A stretch of DNA of 64,000 bases from UBA2365 sp964594045 (lineage in GTDB: Bacteria > Bacteroidota > Bacteroidia > Chitinophagales > Saprospiraceae): the NCBI GenBank assembly GCA_964594045.1, contig CAZQKR010000012.1:48044-112043 (forward strand), in the 5' to 3' direction. The translations under genes and the position numbers were made by a program. The notes beneath the pieces were generated by a model. The model searched no databases and was not told the DNA's origin. It saw only the letters and a program-made list of their open reading frames with translations. Shown in pieces: positions 52,440 to 62,115 of the stretch (positions are counted from its first letter, which is position 1; every line of letters begins with the position of its first letter).

Positions 52440-53402
52440 CTAAAGTGTTGTTGCATACCATGGATGGGACTTTTTCAATCCTTCAAAAACATTGAATTCC
52501 GGTTCATAGCCCAGCAAATGCCGTGCTTTGGAAATATCCGCCAGACTGTGGGGAATGTCCCCTGATCTTTCAGGCCCGTGAACAGCTTCCACCTGTTTGC
52601 CAACGATTTGACAGATCATCTGCCACAATTCATTCAAATCTGTTCTTTCCCCGCAGGCGATGTTGTACACCTGGTTGACCGCATCCGAATTTTGAGTGAA
52701 AAGTGCGCGGATATTGGCCTGAACAGCATTCTCTACGAAAGTGAAATCCCGGCTGTAGGTGCCATCACCATTGATCGTCGGGCTTTGGGCAGACAATGCA
52801 GCTTTGAAAAACAAGGGAATAACTGCTGCGTACGCACCGTTCGGGTCTTGTTTGGGTCCGAACACATTGAAATACCGCAATCCGATAAACTCCATATCGT
52901 ACAGATCAGCAAAAACCCTGGCATAATGTTCCATAACCATTTTGGTAATGGCATATGGAGAAAGCGGGTTGCCGGTCTCCGGTTCCCGTTTGGGTAATTT
53001 CCTGCTGTCTCCATAAGTAGAGGAAGAGGCTGCATAAACAACCCTTCTGATATTGTTTTGCCTGGCAGCCTCAAAAATATGGACCGTGCCGAGTACATTG
53101 ACATGTGTTGAGGTGACAGGATCCTTGATTGACCGGGGAACAGAGCCGAGCGCGGCCTGATGACTGACCATTGAAATACCTTCACATGCCCTCATACAGG
53201 TATCCGGATCACGGATATCACCTTCAATGAATTCGAACCGCGGATGATCCTGAAAAGCCTGAATATTCCTGTAGAATCCGGTCGACAGATTGTCCAGAAC
53301 CCTGACTTTAGAGATTTCATGATTATTGAGCAATGCCTCAACAAGGTTGGATCCTATGAATCCGGCACCTCCGGTAACCAAAACTGAAATTTTTTCCTGC
53401 AT
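52440..53402 (-). CDS. NAD-dependent nucleotide-sugar 4-epimerase, WbpP/Gne type
   Basis: An extended short-chain dehydrogenase of about 320 residues: GGAGFIG at 11-17, serines at 126-128 with Y150-x3-K154 in SPYAITK, GLRYFNVFGPKQDPNGAYA and SRDFTFVENAVQAN. The wording is closest to UDP-GlcNAc / UDP-GalNAc 4-epimerases of the WbpP type. ATG at 53402 is chosen; a longer frame from 53438 adds twelve residues (MLSNRVVLKLDK) that precede the usual N-terminus. It may act on the diacetamido-uronic acid sugar made by the genes just upstream or on UDP-GlcNAc. Confidence 0.85.
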   Translation of the reverse strand: MQEKISVLVTGGAGFIGSNLVEALLNNHEISKVRVLDNLSTGFYRNIQAFQDHPRFEFIEGDIRDPDTCMRACEGISMVSHQAALGSVPRSIKDPVTSTHVNVLGTVHIFEAARQNNIRRVVYAASSSTYGDSRKLPKREPETGNPLSPYAITKMVMEHYARVFADLYDMEFIGLRYFNVFGPKQDPNGAYAAVIPLFFKAALSAQSPTINGDGTYSRDFTFVENAVQANIRALFTQNSDAVNQVYNIACGERTDLNELWQMICQIVGKQVEAVHGPERSGDIPHSLADISKARHLLGYEPEFNVFEGLKKSHPWYATTL

Positions 53403-53521
53403 CTTGTCTAATTTCAAAACCACACGATTGCTGAGCACATTGCAGCAATGATCTTTTGCAAAAACATCTGATTTCCGGGATAAAAAATTTAATATTTGTA
53501 AGCACCCGTATCCGGCTTCAC

Positions 53522-54487
53522 CTACCGGGTAAAAGGATGTTTGACCAACGGCAATCCCGCCAGCGGATGATAATCACCAACGAGTCCGACAGGCTCCTGA
53601 TGCCTGATGTCATGAACGATCTGGATAGCTGTTCTCGCTTCCTCAATGCCAAAACCGTTACCTTTCAGGATTTCTTCATAACTCCTGGTATGCAATTCGG
53701 TGAAACCCCCACTGAATTCAAAAACCTCATCACCAATCGTGATGGAACGGTAAGTTCTCAGACCTTTTTCACGGACTTCAGCAGGAAGCGTTTCTTCATT
53801 GATGCTTAAAAACCATCTTACACGAGCTTTCTCCAATTCCAGGTACCCTGCAGCACGGTCATGTGTATGTATATGCACGACATTTTTTCTGACATCTCCG
53901 AAAACATACTGCAGCATATCATAAAAATGAACACCGATGTTGGTGGCTACTCCTCCGGATTTGTTGATGTTTCCTTTCCAGCTGGTATAGTACCAATTGC
54001 CCCTTGAGGTAAGATAAGCCAGATCAACATCATATATCTTGTCTTTTGGACCTTCTGCAATTTTTTTCTTCAATTCGATCACGCTTTCATGCAGCCTGAG
54101 CTGTAGGATGTTATACACTCTTTTGCCTGTTTCCGCTTCCATTTCCAGTATACCGTCTATATTCCATGGATTCAGGACAATAGGCTTTTCACAGATCACA
54201 TCTGCTCCGTGTCTCAGCCCAAAACGGATGTGGGCATCATGCAGATAATTGGGGGAACATACCGTGACGTAATCAATTTGGGTGCCTTGTCTTTTCAGCT
54301 TATAAATATGACGGTCAAAGCGTTCAAACTCCGTAAAAAAATCAGCCTGAGGGAAATAACTGTCTATCACTCCAACTGAATCAAAAGGATCCAAAGCCGC
54401 TAAGAGATTATTGTCTGTTTGCCTGATGGCTTTCAGATGTCTTGGAGCTATAAACCCGGCCGCGCCTATTAAAATAAAATTTTTCAT
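53522..54487 (-). CDS. wlbA: UDP-N-acetyl-glucosaminuronate 3-dehydrogenase, WlbA/WbpB family
   Basis: A Gfo/Idh/MocA oxidoreductase of 321 residues. NFILIGAAGFIAPRHLKAI, the unusual LAALDPFDSVGVID, VCSPNYLHDAHI, ICEKP (99-102) and GVATNIGVHFYDMLQYVFGD match WlbA/WbpB closely. The enzyme oxidises C3 of UDP-GlcNAc-uronic acid before transamination, with 2-oxoglutarate as the final electron acceptor in known members. The acetyltransferase and aminotransferase of the same pathway lie immediately upstream. Confidence 0.92.
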   Translation of the reverse strand: MKNFILIGAAGFIAPRHLKAIRQTDNNLLAALDPFDSVGVIDSYFPQADFFTEFERFDRHIYKLKRQGTQIDYVTVCSPNYLHDAHIRFGLRHGADVICEKPIVLNPWNIDGILEMEAETGKRVYNILQLRLHESVIELKKKIAEGPKDKIYDVDLAYLTSRGNWYYTSWKGNINKSGGVATNIGVHFYDMLQYVFGDVRKNVVHIHTHDRAAGYLELEKARVRWFLSINEETLPAEVREKGLRTYRSITIGDEVFEFSGGFTELHTRSYEEILKGNGFGIEEARTAIQIVHDIRHQEPVGLVGDYHPLAGLPLVKHPFTR

Positions 54488-54519
54488 GTTACAATAATAA
54501 GGTTTTAAACTTCTCCATA

Positions 54520-55098
54520 CTATAATTTGCTGACCAATCCGGCTTTAAGTACATACTTTTCATTGGATTCAGGGCATACAGCTTCCCCGTTTTCATCAAA
54601 CTTCAGTCTGTGGCCGAATTCGCTCATCCAGCCGGTTTGTTTTGCGGGATTACCTACCACCAGTGCGTATGGGGGAACATATTTTGTCACCACGGCGCCT
54701 GCACCGATGAATGCAAATTCACCGATATCATTGCCGCATACAATGGTTGCATTGGCTCCGATACTGGCGCCCCGGCCAACGTGTGTCCCGGCATATTGAC
54801 CACGACGATTGACAGCGCTTCTGGGGTTGATCACATTGGTAAACACCATGGATGGACCTAAAAAAACATCGTCGTCACAAATGACCCCGGTATAAATGGA
54901 CACGTTGTTCTGTACCTTGACGTTATTCCCCAGCACCACTTCCGGCGAAATAACCACATTCTGGCCAATATTGCAGTTCTCTCCGATCGTACACCCGGAC
55001 ATGATATGTGAAAAATGCCAGATCTTTGTTCCGGAGCCTATATTGCAGCCTTCATCAACAACTGCAGTTTCATGGGCAAAATATGATCTATCCTCCAT
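54520..55098 (-). CDS. wlbB: UDP-2-acetamido-3-amino-glucuronate N-acetyltransferase, WlbB/WbpD family
   Basis: A left-handed beta-helix acetyltransferase of 192 residues. Hexapeptide repeats run through most of it (IGSGTKIWHFSHIMSGCTIG, IGQNVVISPEVVLG, VQNNVSIYTGVICD). VFTNVINPRSAVNRR and FIGAGAVVTKYVPPYALVVG are characteristic of the WbpD/WlbB group. It should acetylate the 3-amino group made by the WlbC-like enzyme. Six bp separate it from that gene. Confidence 0.92.
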   Translation of the reverse strand: MEDRSYFAHETAVVDEGCNIGSGTKIWHFSHIMSGCTIGENCNIGQNVVISPEVVLGNNVKVQNNVSIYTGVICDDDVFLGPSMVFTNVINPRSAVNRRGQYAGTHVGRGASIGANATIVCGNDIGEFAFIGAGAVVTKYVPPYALVVGNPAKQTGWMSEFGHRLKFDENGEAVCPESNEKYVLKAGLVSKL

Positions 55099-55104
55099 TA
55101 TTCC

Positions 55105-56229
55105 TCAATTAAAAAAGTTTTGGATCTTTTGTGAGATGTAAGCCAATATCTCTTCATTCATCTCAGTGTGAATGGGTAAGGCCAGCACTTCTTTGCAAAG
55201 CATGTCTGTAACAGGCAGAAAATCTACTGCTCCTGCCAGGTGTCTGAAGGCTTCCTGTTCATACAATGGCACCGGGTAGTAAATATTATGCGGAATTTTT
55301 TCATCAGTGAGGTACTGCCGTAAAGCTTCTCTTTTACCTCCTTTGACCCGGATCGTATACTGATGGAAAACATGTGTGGATTGTGGGTTGCGAAACGGGG
55401 TCTGAATTTCAGGGATATCCGCGAATGCCCGGTCATACCAGGCTGCAGCAAAATTACGGGCAGCAGCATATTCATCCAGGTACCTGAGTTTGACATCCAG
55501 AATAGCAGCCTGAATGCTGTCCAGTCTGGAATTAACGCCCACCATGCCATGATAGTATCGCTCTGTCTGACCATGGTTGGCGATCATTGTCATTTTTTGA
55601 GCCAAAGCATCGCCATCTGTGCTGATCGCTCCGCCATCTCCAAAACAACCCAGGTTCTTGGCTGGAAAAAATGAAGTTGTGCCAATGTGTCCAATGGTGC
55701 CTGCCTTTTTAACTGACCCGTCAGTAAACCGGTATTCTGCGCCAATAGCCTGGGCATTATCCTCGATCACAAATATATTGTGCTTTTGCGCAATCTTCAT
55801 AATAGATTCCATATCAGCAGTTTGCCCGAAAAGATGTACCGGGACTACCGCTTTGGTCCGGGGTGTGATCGCTTTTTCAAACAATTCGCCCGTTAGATTG
55901 AAATGATCCGGATCTACATCGGTCATGATCGGTGTCAACCCTAGCAAGGCGATCACTTCAGCGGTTGCGACGTAGGTGAATGCAGGCACAATGACTTCAT
56001 CCCCGGGCTTCAAATCCAGGGCCATCAATGCGATCTGCAGTGCATCCGTTCCATTTGCACAAGGGATGATGTGTTTTACTCCGTGGTACTTAGCCAGGTT
56101 TTTGGCAAACTGACTGACCTGTGGGCCGTTGATGTAAGCTGAGGAGGCTATAGTGTCCAAAACGGCACGATCGACTTCCTCCTTGATTTTGTTGTACTGA
56201 CCGATCAGGTCAACCATTTGTAATTGCAT
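55105..56229 (-). CDS. wlbC: DegT/DnrJ/EryC1/StrS aminotransferase, WlbC/WbpE family
   Basis: A PLP-dependent sugar aminotransferase of 374 residues. MVDLIGQYNKIKEEVDRAVL at the start is typical of WbpE; NGTDALQIAL, VIEDNAQAIGA with D157, and the Schiff-base lysine K191 in FFPAKNLGCFGDGGA are present. It transfers an amino group from glutamate to the 3-keto sugar made by WlbA. First of the contiguous WlbC-WlbB-WlbA trio. Confidence 0.92.
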   Translation of the reverse strand: MQLQMVDLIGQYNKIKEEVDRAVLDTIASSAYINGPQVSQFAKNLAKYHGVKHIIPCANGTDALQIALMALDLKPGDEVIVPAFTYVATAEVIALLGLTPIMTDVDPDHFNLTGELFEKAITPRTKAVVPVHLFGQTADMESIMKIAQKHNIFVIEDNAQAIGAEYRFTDGSVKKAGTIGHIGTTSFFPAKNLGCFGDGGAISTDGDALAQKMTMIANHGQTERYYHGMVGVNSRLDSIQAAILDVKLRYLDEYAAARNFAAAWYDRAFADIPEIQTPFRNPQSTHVFHQYTIRVKGGKREALRQYLTDEKIPHNIYYPVPLYEQEAFRHLAGAVDFLPVTDMLCKEVLALPIHTEMNEEILAYISQKIQNFFN

Positions 56230-56376
56230 ACCAGATTTTTTAAATATGAATTATTGACGTAAAGTCTGAATTAAACTTTTTTCATTGCCAAATTATAAAA
56301 CGTTCTGTCAATACACCAGGCTTTCAATGATAAAACAGGCCAACAGGCTTAACTTTGCATTATTTTTAAGCAAAAA

Positions 56377-57693
56377 TCATTCGATGGTTGCCCTGCCGAT
56401 ACTGTTGTAATAAAAACCGAGCTTTTTCAGTTCTTCCTTGTCATAAATATTTCTCCCGTCAAAGATCACAGGATTTTTCAGCATCGATTTGATCTTATTC
56501 AGGTCAGCATGCCTGAACACGTCCCATTCTGTTACGATAGCCAGGGCATCAGCATCTTTGGTGATCTCGTAAGGATCAGAGCCGAATTTTATTTTGTTTT
56601 CACCCCAGAGTTGTTTTACGTTTTGAATGGCTTCGGGATCATAAGCGGTAATTTCCGCTCCTTTTTCAAGCAAAATCTCTATGATTTCCAGTGCCGGTGC
56701 TTTCCTGATATCATCTGTATCCGGTTTAAACGCCAATCCCCATAACGCAATTTTCCTTCCTGAGAGATCACCGTTGAAATAATCAAGGATCTTTTGGGCA
56801 AATACCGCTTTTTGCCTTTCATTCACATCGATCACTGCTTTGATCAGTTTGAAGTCGTACCTGTTTGAAACTGATGTATTGTTGAGCGCTTCGACATCTT
56901 TCGGAAAACAGGAACCTCCGTATCCGACACCGGGAAACAGGAACATGTTTCCTATCCTGGCATCCGCACCGATCCCTGTCCTGACCTGATCCACATCTGC
57001 GCCGAGGATCTCACTCAGATTGGCGATCTCGTTCATAAAACTGATCTTCAGCGCCAAAAATGAATTGGCTGCATACTTGGTCAGTTCTGCACTCTTCTCA
57101 TCCATGATCAGTAAAGGACACTGTTCACTGATGAAAGGCTGGTACAGTTCCCGTAAAAGTTGAATTGCCCTGTCTGACCTTGTACCCACAACCACTCTGT
57201 CCGGCCTGAGAAAATCCTCAACAGCCTTGCCTTCTCTGAGGAATTCGGGGTTTGACACTACATCGAACAAGGAAGGATCGACTATTTTACTTAAAATTTT
57301 CGTGACTTTTTCTGCAGTGCCAACCGGAACCGTGCTTTTATTGATGATCACCTTGTATCGATCAATCATCGGGGCAATATCTCCCGCTACCTGAAGGACA
57401 AAAGAAAGATCAGCAGCGCCGTCTCCACCCTGCGGCGTGGGAAGTGCCAGAAATATAATATCCGCATGGTCAACAGCATCCCGGAGGCTGGTCGAAAAAG
57501 AAAGCCGGTGTTCTTTAATGTTCTTCCTCAACAGCTCTTCAAGTCCGGGTTCATAAATGGGGACGATGCCTGATTTCATTTTCTGCACTTTCTGTTCATC
57601 CACATCCATGCAGATCACTTTATTTCCGGTCTCTGCAAAACAGGTTCCTGTAACCAAACCTACATAACCGGATCCAATAACGGATATTTTCAT
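56377..57693 (-). CDS. ugd: UDP-glucose 6-dehydrogenase
   Basis: A protein of 438 residues that oxidises UDP-glucose to UDP-glucuronate with two NAD+. The Rossmann start is GSGYVGLVTGTCF at 7-19, with INKSTVPVGTA, NPEFLREGKAVEDF and the catalytic cysteine C262 in GYGGSCFPKD. Wording follows the Ugd branch (VGLVTG) and not the UDP-GlcNAc / UDP-ManNAc dehydrogenases (VGLPLA). It lies 147 bp upstream of wlbC, preceded by a 400-bp space. Confidence 0.92.
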   Translation of the reverse strand: MKISVIGSGYVGLVTGTCFAETGNKVICMDVDEQKVQKMKSGIVPIYEPGLEELLRKNIKEHRLSFSTSLRDAVDHADIIFLALPTPQGGDGAADLSFVLQVAGDIAPMIDRYKVIINKSTVPVGTAEKVTKILSKIVDPSLFDVVSNPEFLREGKAVEDFLRPDRVVVGTRSDRAIQLLRELYQPFISEQCPLLIMDEKSAELTKYAANSFLALKISFMNEIANLSEILGADVDQVRTGIGADARIGNMFLFPGVGYGGSCFPKDVEALNNTSVSNRYDFKLIKAVIDVNERQKAVFAQKILDYFNGDLSGRKIALWGLAFKPDTDDIRKAPALEIIEILLEKGAEITAYDPEAIQNVKQLWGENKIKFGSDPYEITKDADALAIVTEWDVFRHADLNKIKSMLKNPVIFDGRNIYDKEELKKLGFYYNSIGRATIE

Positions 57694-58093
57694 GTGTGTA
57701 TTTTGTAATTATTCACTTCAACCATATGTAACAGTCCGATAAAGTTTTATAGCTGATTGATTTTCAATGACATGAAATACCATAAAATTTCTTGTTAACT
57801 TCGTGATAATCATAATTTTGCGCCTTTGCGCCTTCCCGGGAAATAAAACTTTATCCAACTTTTCAAATAGAAACTCTGATGAAAAACATGCATGCCTGTC
57901 TGTTGAGTATAGCCTTTTTGTTTTTCATGTCAATTTCATATCAAACCAGATTCGTTTGAACCCTGAATCAGGGTCTGATTTTTAGGGCTGTAAAAATACA
58001 TTTTTGGTATGGATAATGGATAATTAAGATAACTTAATTCTTTGGCGTGACTGAGAAATTGTGATTTTTAAACCTGTGTTCCCAAAAACCGCT
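57694..58093. other. Intergenic region upstream of ugd
   Basis: 400 bp with no convincing gene. A short GCGCCTTTGCGCC direct duplication lies at 57820-57832. The region separates the ugd-to-manC genes from the Wzz-like gene and probably holds the promoter of the former. No RNA motif is recognised. Confidence 0.5.
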
Positions 58094-59191
58094 TCAGCCG
58101 GCAGCATCCTGGTACAACCTCTTCATGAGCACTGCCACCCCGGCAATAACGATACCGAGGATCAATCCCAGCAGAAGGTTTTTCAACATTGATTTTTTAA
58201 CTGCAGGCAAAGGTTGTACCGGTCTGTCTATCGTCTGCACATAAGGCATGGTATTCCTTAGTGCAAAATCAGCGATTTCAAGGTTTTTCGTGCTTTCACC
58301 CAAGGCCATTGTCAACAAAGCAATATCCTTCCGCAACCGGTCACTACCTAACCTGGTCGTCTGTGAATACAAGCCCAGAGAAGCATCATCCCTCCTGGCC
58401 AACTGGCTTTCTTTCAATTGCAACTGATTTTTGATGGAATCGGTTTTCTCCTTAACAATTCTGTAGGTAACTGATTGTTTTTCAGTCATTTTAGCAACAT
58501 AAAAATCATTGAGCTCGTCGAATATGAGGTTGGTCAGCGCAATTGACAATTCAGGGTTGCGACTCGTAACAGACAGCTCAAGTATCCGTGTTTCTTCATC
58601 CCATGATCCGCTGAGCATGCCCGGTTTATCCTTGTCCGGATCCCCGACCAAGGTGCCATGCAGGCTTTTCAAGGCTTTCAGTTCTGTTGCCCCGAATTCG
58701 GATGGCTCTGTTTGTTTGAATCTGAATTGCTCCAGGCTTTTATCTTTGCGGACGTAAAACCGGTACCACGGTCGATGGTTCCATTGGCCGGTGGTATCCA
58801 GGTAGGTGATGAGGTGGTTGGCCATTAACTTTTCTTCACCCTGAATTTCAGTTTTGGAGAACAATGCATTTTCAATGATATTTCTCGACCTGGAAAGGTG
58901 GATGAGTTTTGCCAGGCTGTTTTTGCCTCGCTGTGAAATACCAAAAGTACCCAAAACACCGCTTAGTGAGCCTAATGGATTGCCCGCATCTTCATCGATC
59001 ATAAAAGTCAGTTTTGCAGGATATTCAGCCTTATCCAGCCATGCATTCAGGCCGAAGAGCAACATAAAAACCAACCCAGTGGCAAGTATAAATCGTTTTT
59101 GTGCATATATTGCCCTGAGCAGTTCTGCCGATTTAAGGATCAGATCCCGGAGGCTGATCTCACCCTGATTTGTTTGTTTATTGACTTCCAT
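58094..59191 (-). CDS. Wzz-like polysaccharide chain-length determinant
   Basis: A protein of 365 residues with two membrane helices (about 33-51 and 337-356) around a large periplasmic domain, the polysaccharide co-polymerase layout. EYPAKLTFMIDED after the first helix and the proline-rich PVQPLPAVKKS just before the second are family marks; the central part is predicted coiled coil (KEKTDSIKNQLQLKESQLAR). The Wzc-type tyrosine kinase domain is absent. It should set chain length with the Wzy-like polymerase. Confidence 0.85.
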   Translation of the reverse strand: MEVNKQTNQGEISLRDLILKSAELLRAIYAQKRFILATGLVFMLLFGLNAWLDKAEYPAKLTFMIDEDAGNPLGSLSGVLGTFGISQRGKNSLAKLIHLSRSRNIIENALFSKTEIQGEEKLMANHLITYLDTTGQWNHRPWYRFYVRKDKSLEQFRFKQTEPSEFGATELKALKSLHGTLVGDPDKDKPGMLSGSWDEETRILELSVTSRNPELSIALTNLIFDELNDFYVAKMTEKQSVTYRIVKEKTDSIKNQLQLKESQLARRDDASLGLYSQTTRLGSDRLRKDIALLTMALGESTKNLEIADFALRNTMPYVQTIDRPVQPLPAVKKSMLKNLLLGLILGIVIAGVAVLMKRLYQDAAG

Positions 59192-59338
59192 GGTGATTTT
59201 GGGATTTTTACATAATCGATTGATATCCCGGACAAAATCCCTGCAAAGATGGTTGTTTCAGTAAAATGAACATCAATAATCGATTGAATTTTTTACATCT
59301 TTAAACTTCAACATAGATTTCGCCTGTTTTTGTTAGCA

Positions 59339-61051
59339 TCAATAATCTGTATCCTTTTGATGAAAGTTGACTCTTAAAGAAATGTCTGCAAAAACCGTAT
59401 TTTCAGTCACTGTATCTGACATCGACCGCTTTTGACGGAACAGTCCGCGAATCTCTGCAAAATATCCGGGAAAGAGCCTGTAGCTGAACTTCAACTTGTA
59501 TATCCAATAGTTTTTGGTATCGCCATCCGCCGTGAAATAACCCGTTTCGGACAAGCGGTCATTCGAACTGCGAAAAACATGACTACCCCTGTTTTCGCCG
59601 TTAAGATCACCACCGTGCCTTGCATAAATTGCCGTTCCTTCCAGAAAGATCCTGGTGGCTGGCCTGTATTTTAAACTGAAAATACCTTCATAAAAACTGG
59701 ATCCAAGCGGATGCGCGAGCAATTGCCGGTAGTGGGTGTAATTGGTACTAGAATCCTGATGACTGTAGGTGAAAGGACGGACAAAATTGCCTTCCAGTTG
59801 AACATCCAGGTGGCTGATCCCTCCAAGATCAAATGCTTTGACCCCTGCCTGGATGCCGTATTTGTTTCCCCACCAGCCCTCATTCTCCCTGATATGCCTC
59901 AGGCTGAACTCATCCAGGATCAACTGTCCGTAAAGTTTATATCTTTTGAGAAAGGAATAATTGATGTCCAAACCCATGAGCACATTATCCGGGCTTCCCA
60001 GAAACTGCTCCACGCTTCGGTACAGGATCACAGGATTCAGGTATTGAAATTCAAAATGTTGCCCTCTGCTGAATATCACAGACTCAAAAAAAGCCGCTTC
60101 AAGACGTGGTGTTATACGGTAACTCAGATAATGGCTGGCCATATATTTTTTGGTATTGAGCACATCACCGGGAGTTGCTTCAGGGCTGGTGGAGGTCAGT
60201 TCTGCAATTAAATTGTGATAATGCAATTTCCATATATTGGTATTGAGTGCCAGAAAAAAGTAATTCTGCGACAGATCGGAAAGTAAAAGTGATCGTATAC
60301 CCTGTCCGATAAAATACCTTCCGTGCCCGAGTTGTGTGCTGATATTTTTATGAATGCGGGCGCTGACGTATGCCTGTGAATTGGCATAATCGTATCCACG
60401 CACATTTGGCAAAACAGTGCTGCTGTACGATTTGTAAAATCCATTGCCGGGAATAGCCTTTTCTTCACGTATTTTTTGATCGATATATGCCGGAAAACTG
60501 GCCTGGTTCTCATAGACTGAACTGTAAAAATAAAGATTTTTACCAATGCCTCCTTCCAGTATCAGCCCTCTGGTATTCCGGAAAGTGGTGAGTTGATTTT
60601 CCTTGTCACGGCCAAGGGCAAAGTTGGCAACAGGATTGACTTTTAAATACAATTCGTCCCTTTGAAGGGCTAAAAAGTCAGTTTTTGTCCTGTAAAAATG
60701 CCTGAGCCATTTACTTCCTTCATTGCCGGAATGCCTGGTTTGGATTGGAATCCAAAGGCTGTCGGGCCACAATCCCGGAAAATATTGTTCTGCCAGCACC
60801 AGTTCCATGTCTTCCCGATCCAGAGGATGCATTCCCAGATCCTGTTCTTTCAGTTTTAACAGATATTGGATCAGTTCTTTGCGGTCAAATTTATTTAATC
60901 CCTGGTGAAAAAAAGGCTGAGTGCCAGATTTTACAGAAAGTCTTTCTATAGTGGTCAAAATTTGTCCATTGCGGTCAAAGAGAATTTCCTGAGCCTGCAA
61001 AATACAGGAAACCGTGAACATAAATAATACAAGGTGTAAAATTCTCATCAT
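59339..61051 (-). CDS. RemB / capsule-assembly Wzi family outer-membrane protein
   Basis: A protein of 570 residues with a signal peptide (1-20, ending ILQAQ). After an N-terminal helical part it has many amphipathic beta strands and the family-like GHGRYFIGQGIRSLLLSDLS with YFFLALNTNIWKLHYHNLIA. Members are named RemB (gliding motility, Flavobacterium) or Wzi (capsule attachment). The C-terminus (FADISLRVNF) ends in an outer-membrane-barrel manner shortly before the stop. It overlaps the lpxK stop by 4 bp. Surface polysaccharide attachment is the more likely role in this context. Confidence 0.8.
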   Translation of the reverse strand: MMRILHLVLFMFTVSCILQAQEILFDRNGQILTTIERLSVKSGTQPFFHQGLNKFDRKELIQYLLKLKEQDLGMHPLDREDMELVLAEQYFPGLWPDSLWIPIQTRHSGNEGSKWLRHFYRTKTDFLALQRDELYLKVNPVANFALGRDKENQLTTFRNTRGLILEGGIGKNLYFYSSVYENQASFPAYIDQKIREEKAIPGNGFYKSYSSTVLPNVRGYDYANSQAYVSARIHKNISTQLGHGRYFIGQGIRSLLLSDLSQNYFFLALNTNIWKLHYHNLIAELTSTSPEATPGDVLNTKKYMASHYLSYRITPRLEAAFFESVIFSRGQHFEFQYLNPVILYRSVEQFLGSPDNVLMGLDINYSFLKRYKLYGQLILDEFSLRHIRENEGWWGNKYGIQAGVKAFDLGGISHLDVQLEGNFVRPFTYSHQDSSTNYTHYRQLLAHPLGSSFYEGIFSLKYRPATRIFLEGTAIYARHGGDLNGENRGSHVFRSSNDRLSETGYFTADGDTKNYWIYKLKFSYRLFPGYFAEIRGLFRQKRSMSDTVTENTVFADISLRVNFHQKDTDY

Positions 61052-62115
61052 ACCTTGAAGTTGAGCAGGTAGTTTTTAATGTCTTCTTCGAAAGCATTCT
61101 TTTCACGGAAATGAAAATCGATATCCACAGGCAGGAGATATACAGGAAGTTTATTGTCCCGGATAAAATCCCGGTGAAGGTCCAGCCGGGTGGCATCTTT
61201 TTCTGTGGTAAGGATCAGTTTTTTTGTTGCAGGAATGGCATCAAAATGGTTTTTGATACCTGTGAGGTCTTCATTGGAGAACTGATGATGGTCGGTAAAG
61301 TCCATTATTTCGAGAGAGTTGACCATATCAGCCACATATTGAGCCATATAGGTTGAAGAAGCGATTCCGGACACCAGCAGAACATCTGTTGACTCGTCCA
61401 TATCGACAGTCACGGAGGGATCATAGATGTAATAGGGTCTGTAGTAGCGGTAATAGCTGAAATACACCCGCTGGTTTGGCTGTGGATTGATTTTCTCCAG
61501 CATTTTGGCCTGATCGCCGGTTGTCAACTGAAATGGGCATTTGGTGACAATGATGATATCAGCTCTCCGGTATGCAGATCTCCATTCTCTCAGGGTGCCT
61601 GTTGGCAGAAAAAAATCTTTGAAAAAAGGTTTGTCGTAGGTGGTGAGCAGTATATTCAGCCCAGGTTTGACAGCTCTGTGCTGGTAGGCATCATCGAGCA
61701 GGACCACCTGTGTCTGGTTTTGGCGCATCAGGATGAATGGTATGCCTTCTGACCTGCTTTCATCGACAAAAACCCCGGTGTCGGGATATTTCCGCTTGTA
61801 AAGCAGGGGTTCATCTCCGACTGTGAGTACGGTATCATGCAACTCAACCGTTTTGAATCCCTTGGTTTTCCGTTTATAACCCCTGCTGAGCACGGCAACT
61901 TCCAGATAAGGTTTCAGCAGGCGGATGAGGTATTCCGTATGAGGTGTTTTTCCGGAACCGCCTACAGTCAGGTTGCCTATGTTGATCACCGGAACGTTGA
62001 AGCTCACCGGTGAAAGGAATTTCAGATCATACAGGGCATTGAAAAGTATGGAGAAAAATCCATATATCAGTGAAAAGGGCAGAAGCAGGATCTTGAGTAA
62101 TATACTTTGTACCAT
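61048..62115 (-). CDS. lpxK: Tetraacyldisaccharide 4'-kinase (lipid A synthesis)
   Basis: Phosphorylates the 4' position of the lipid A disaccharide at the inner membrane. At 355 residues it matches Bacteroidota LpxK. An N-terminal membrane helix (about 8-27) precedes the Walker A GNLTVGGSGKTPHTEYL (GGSGKTPHT at 52-60); VAVLSRGYKRKTKGF, VGDEPLLYKRKYP and VVLLDDAYQHRAVKPGLNIL follow. It is first in the minus-strand series, with four bases of overlap to the RemB/Wzi-like gene. Confidence 0.95.
   Translation of the reverse strand: MVQSILLKILLLPFSLIYGFFSILFNALYDLKFLSPVSFNVPVINIGNLTVGGSGKTPHTEYLIRLLKPYLEVAVLSRGYKRKTKGFKTVELHDTVLTVGDEPLLYKRKYPDTGVFVDESRSEGIPFILMRQNQTQVVLLDDAYQHRAVKPGLNILLTTYDKPFFKDFFLPTGTLREWRSAYRRADIIIVTKCPFQLTTGDQAKMLEKINPQPNQRVYFSYYRYYRPYYIYDPSVTVDMDESTDVLLVSGIASSTYMAQYVADMVNSLEIMDFTDHHQFSNEDLTGIKNHFDAIPATKKLILTTEKDATRLDLHRDFIRDNKLPVYLLPVDIDFHFREKNAFEEDIKNYLLNFKV

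Noticed and set aside
57810..57840. Possible tRNA- or REP-like GC-rich element
   Set aside because: Only a short GCGCCTTTGCGCC duplication; no cloverleaf arms or T-loop sequence are present. No tRNA was found elsewhere either.
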